A DNA stretch of 64,000 nt. Origin: Paenibacillus lentus. Its GTDB lineage: Bacteria; Bacillota; Bacilli; Paenibacillales; Paenibacillaceae. The notes beneath the pieces were generated by a model. The model made no database searches. It saw only the letters and a list, made by a program, of their open reading frames with translations, and was not told the origin of the DNA. Position numbers and translations under genes: made by a program. Numbering within the stretch: the stretch's first letter is position 1; every line of letters starts with the position of its first letter. Shown in pieces: positions 63,781 through 64,000 of this stretch. Where the stretch lies: contig NZ_CP034248.1 of NCBI RefSeq assembly GCF_003931855.1, positions 2,976,001 to 3,040,000 of the forward strand. Reading direction: 5' to 3'.

Positions 63781-64000
63781 TCATCCTTTCACGGGATCAA
63801 GAGCCGTATTAGGGGCTGATTGTTCAATAACACCTTCCCGTTCATATTGTGCATCAAGCTCACGCATTCGGTTGAAGGAAGCAATCGATACCTCGACTTG
63901 GTCGTCCTTTGGCTCCTTGGTCGTCAGCAGCTGAAGCCATAGTCCCGGGTATCCGAGGAAGCGGAGCACAGGGATATCGCGAACGGCGTTGGTAAGGCGA
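63781..64000 (-). CDS. yqhQ: YqhQ/DUF1385 family protein, 3' part
   Basis: The gene enters from the right edge; 72 C-terminal residues are visible. NAVRDIPVLRFLGYPGLWLQLLTTKEP followed by DDQVEVSIASFNRM is typical of the C-terminus of DUF1385 proteins such as B. subtilis YqhQ, a membrane protein of unknown function that is often beside aminopeptidase and efp genes. The stop is at 63781-63783. Confidence 0.88.
   Translation of the reverse strand, partial: RLTNAVRDIPVLRFLGYPGLWLQLLTTKEPKDDQVEVSIASFNRMRELDAQYEREGVIEQSAPNTALDPVKG

Overview
The window looks like chromosomal DNA of a spore-forming, facultatively anaerobic Bacillales bacterium, most likely Paenibacillus or a close relative. The basis is the mid-GC coding style, strong GGAGG-type ribosome-binding sites, a stage VI sporulation gene, Bacillus-type LexA and Zur boxes, a T-box ahead of metG, a B. 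subtilis-type Fnr, and many ABC importers with YesM/YesN-like two-component systems. I see no rRNA or tRNA genes, CRISPR array, insertion sequence or prophage. Genus assignment is inference.

Left part (1-8150): the 3' end of a degV gene and recG; a murQ fragment joined out of frame to the tail of a PTS permease gene, followed by an intact murR/rpiR regulator; a spoVIF-like gene with a 16-codon ORF; a small zinc-peptidase-like gene; and a leftward SOS operon. In that operon a UvrX/YqjW-like Y-family polymerase sits between two small proteins that look paralogous to each other, behind one perfect and one near-perfect LexA box.

Exopolysaccharide region (8819-17092): a membrane-anchored glycosidase-like protein, a membrane-anchored HEAT-repeat protein, a processive GT2 synthase, a response-regulator-like protein with Glu in place of the phosphoacceptor Asp, a nucleotide-sugar 6-dehydrogenase and a second membrane-anchored barrel-like protein. 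I read this as a synthase-dependent, uronic-acid-containing polysaccharide locus of unfamiliar composition.

Stress and sugar region (17200-28142): a Crp/Fnr-type regulator convergent with flavohemoglobin (hmp), whose promoter has a Crp/Fnr box at -41.5; a YitT-family membrane gene behind a leader peptide and a four-segment attenuator-like RNA; msrAB, a TVP38/DedA-type membrane protein, and an AraC regulator divergent from a four-gene operon of two Gfo/Idh/MocA oxidoreductases and two sugar isomerases/epimerases; then an HxlR regulator with a short FAD protein.

Anaerobic region (28205-45507): nirBDC, fnr, adhE, pflB and pflA, plus a lipoprotein gene. All these promoters carry TGTGA-N6-TCACA boxes. 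nirB and pflB share the same tandem layout with box centres at about -41.5 and -62.5. The fnr-adhE-pflBA block lies between two halves of what looks like one sugar system: binding protein, two permeases and response regulator on the left; paralogous binding protein, sensor kinase and cytoplasmic NagZ-like hexosaminidase on the right.

Right part (45646-64000): the second half of that sugar system, a secreted stalk/PKD protein, zur, yidD, a T-box-controlled metG, the zinc importer znuACB with a Zur box over its promoter start and four tandem 40-bp repeats between znuC and znuB, ccdA, mntR, a secreted GH10-like/DUF187 protein, a patatin-like phospholipase, a small membrane protein and the 3' end of yqhQ. 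Zur and znuACB form an obvious regulatory pair.
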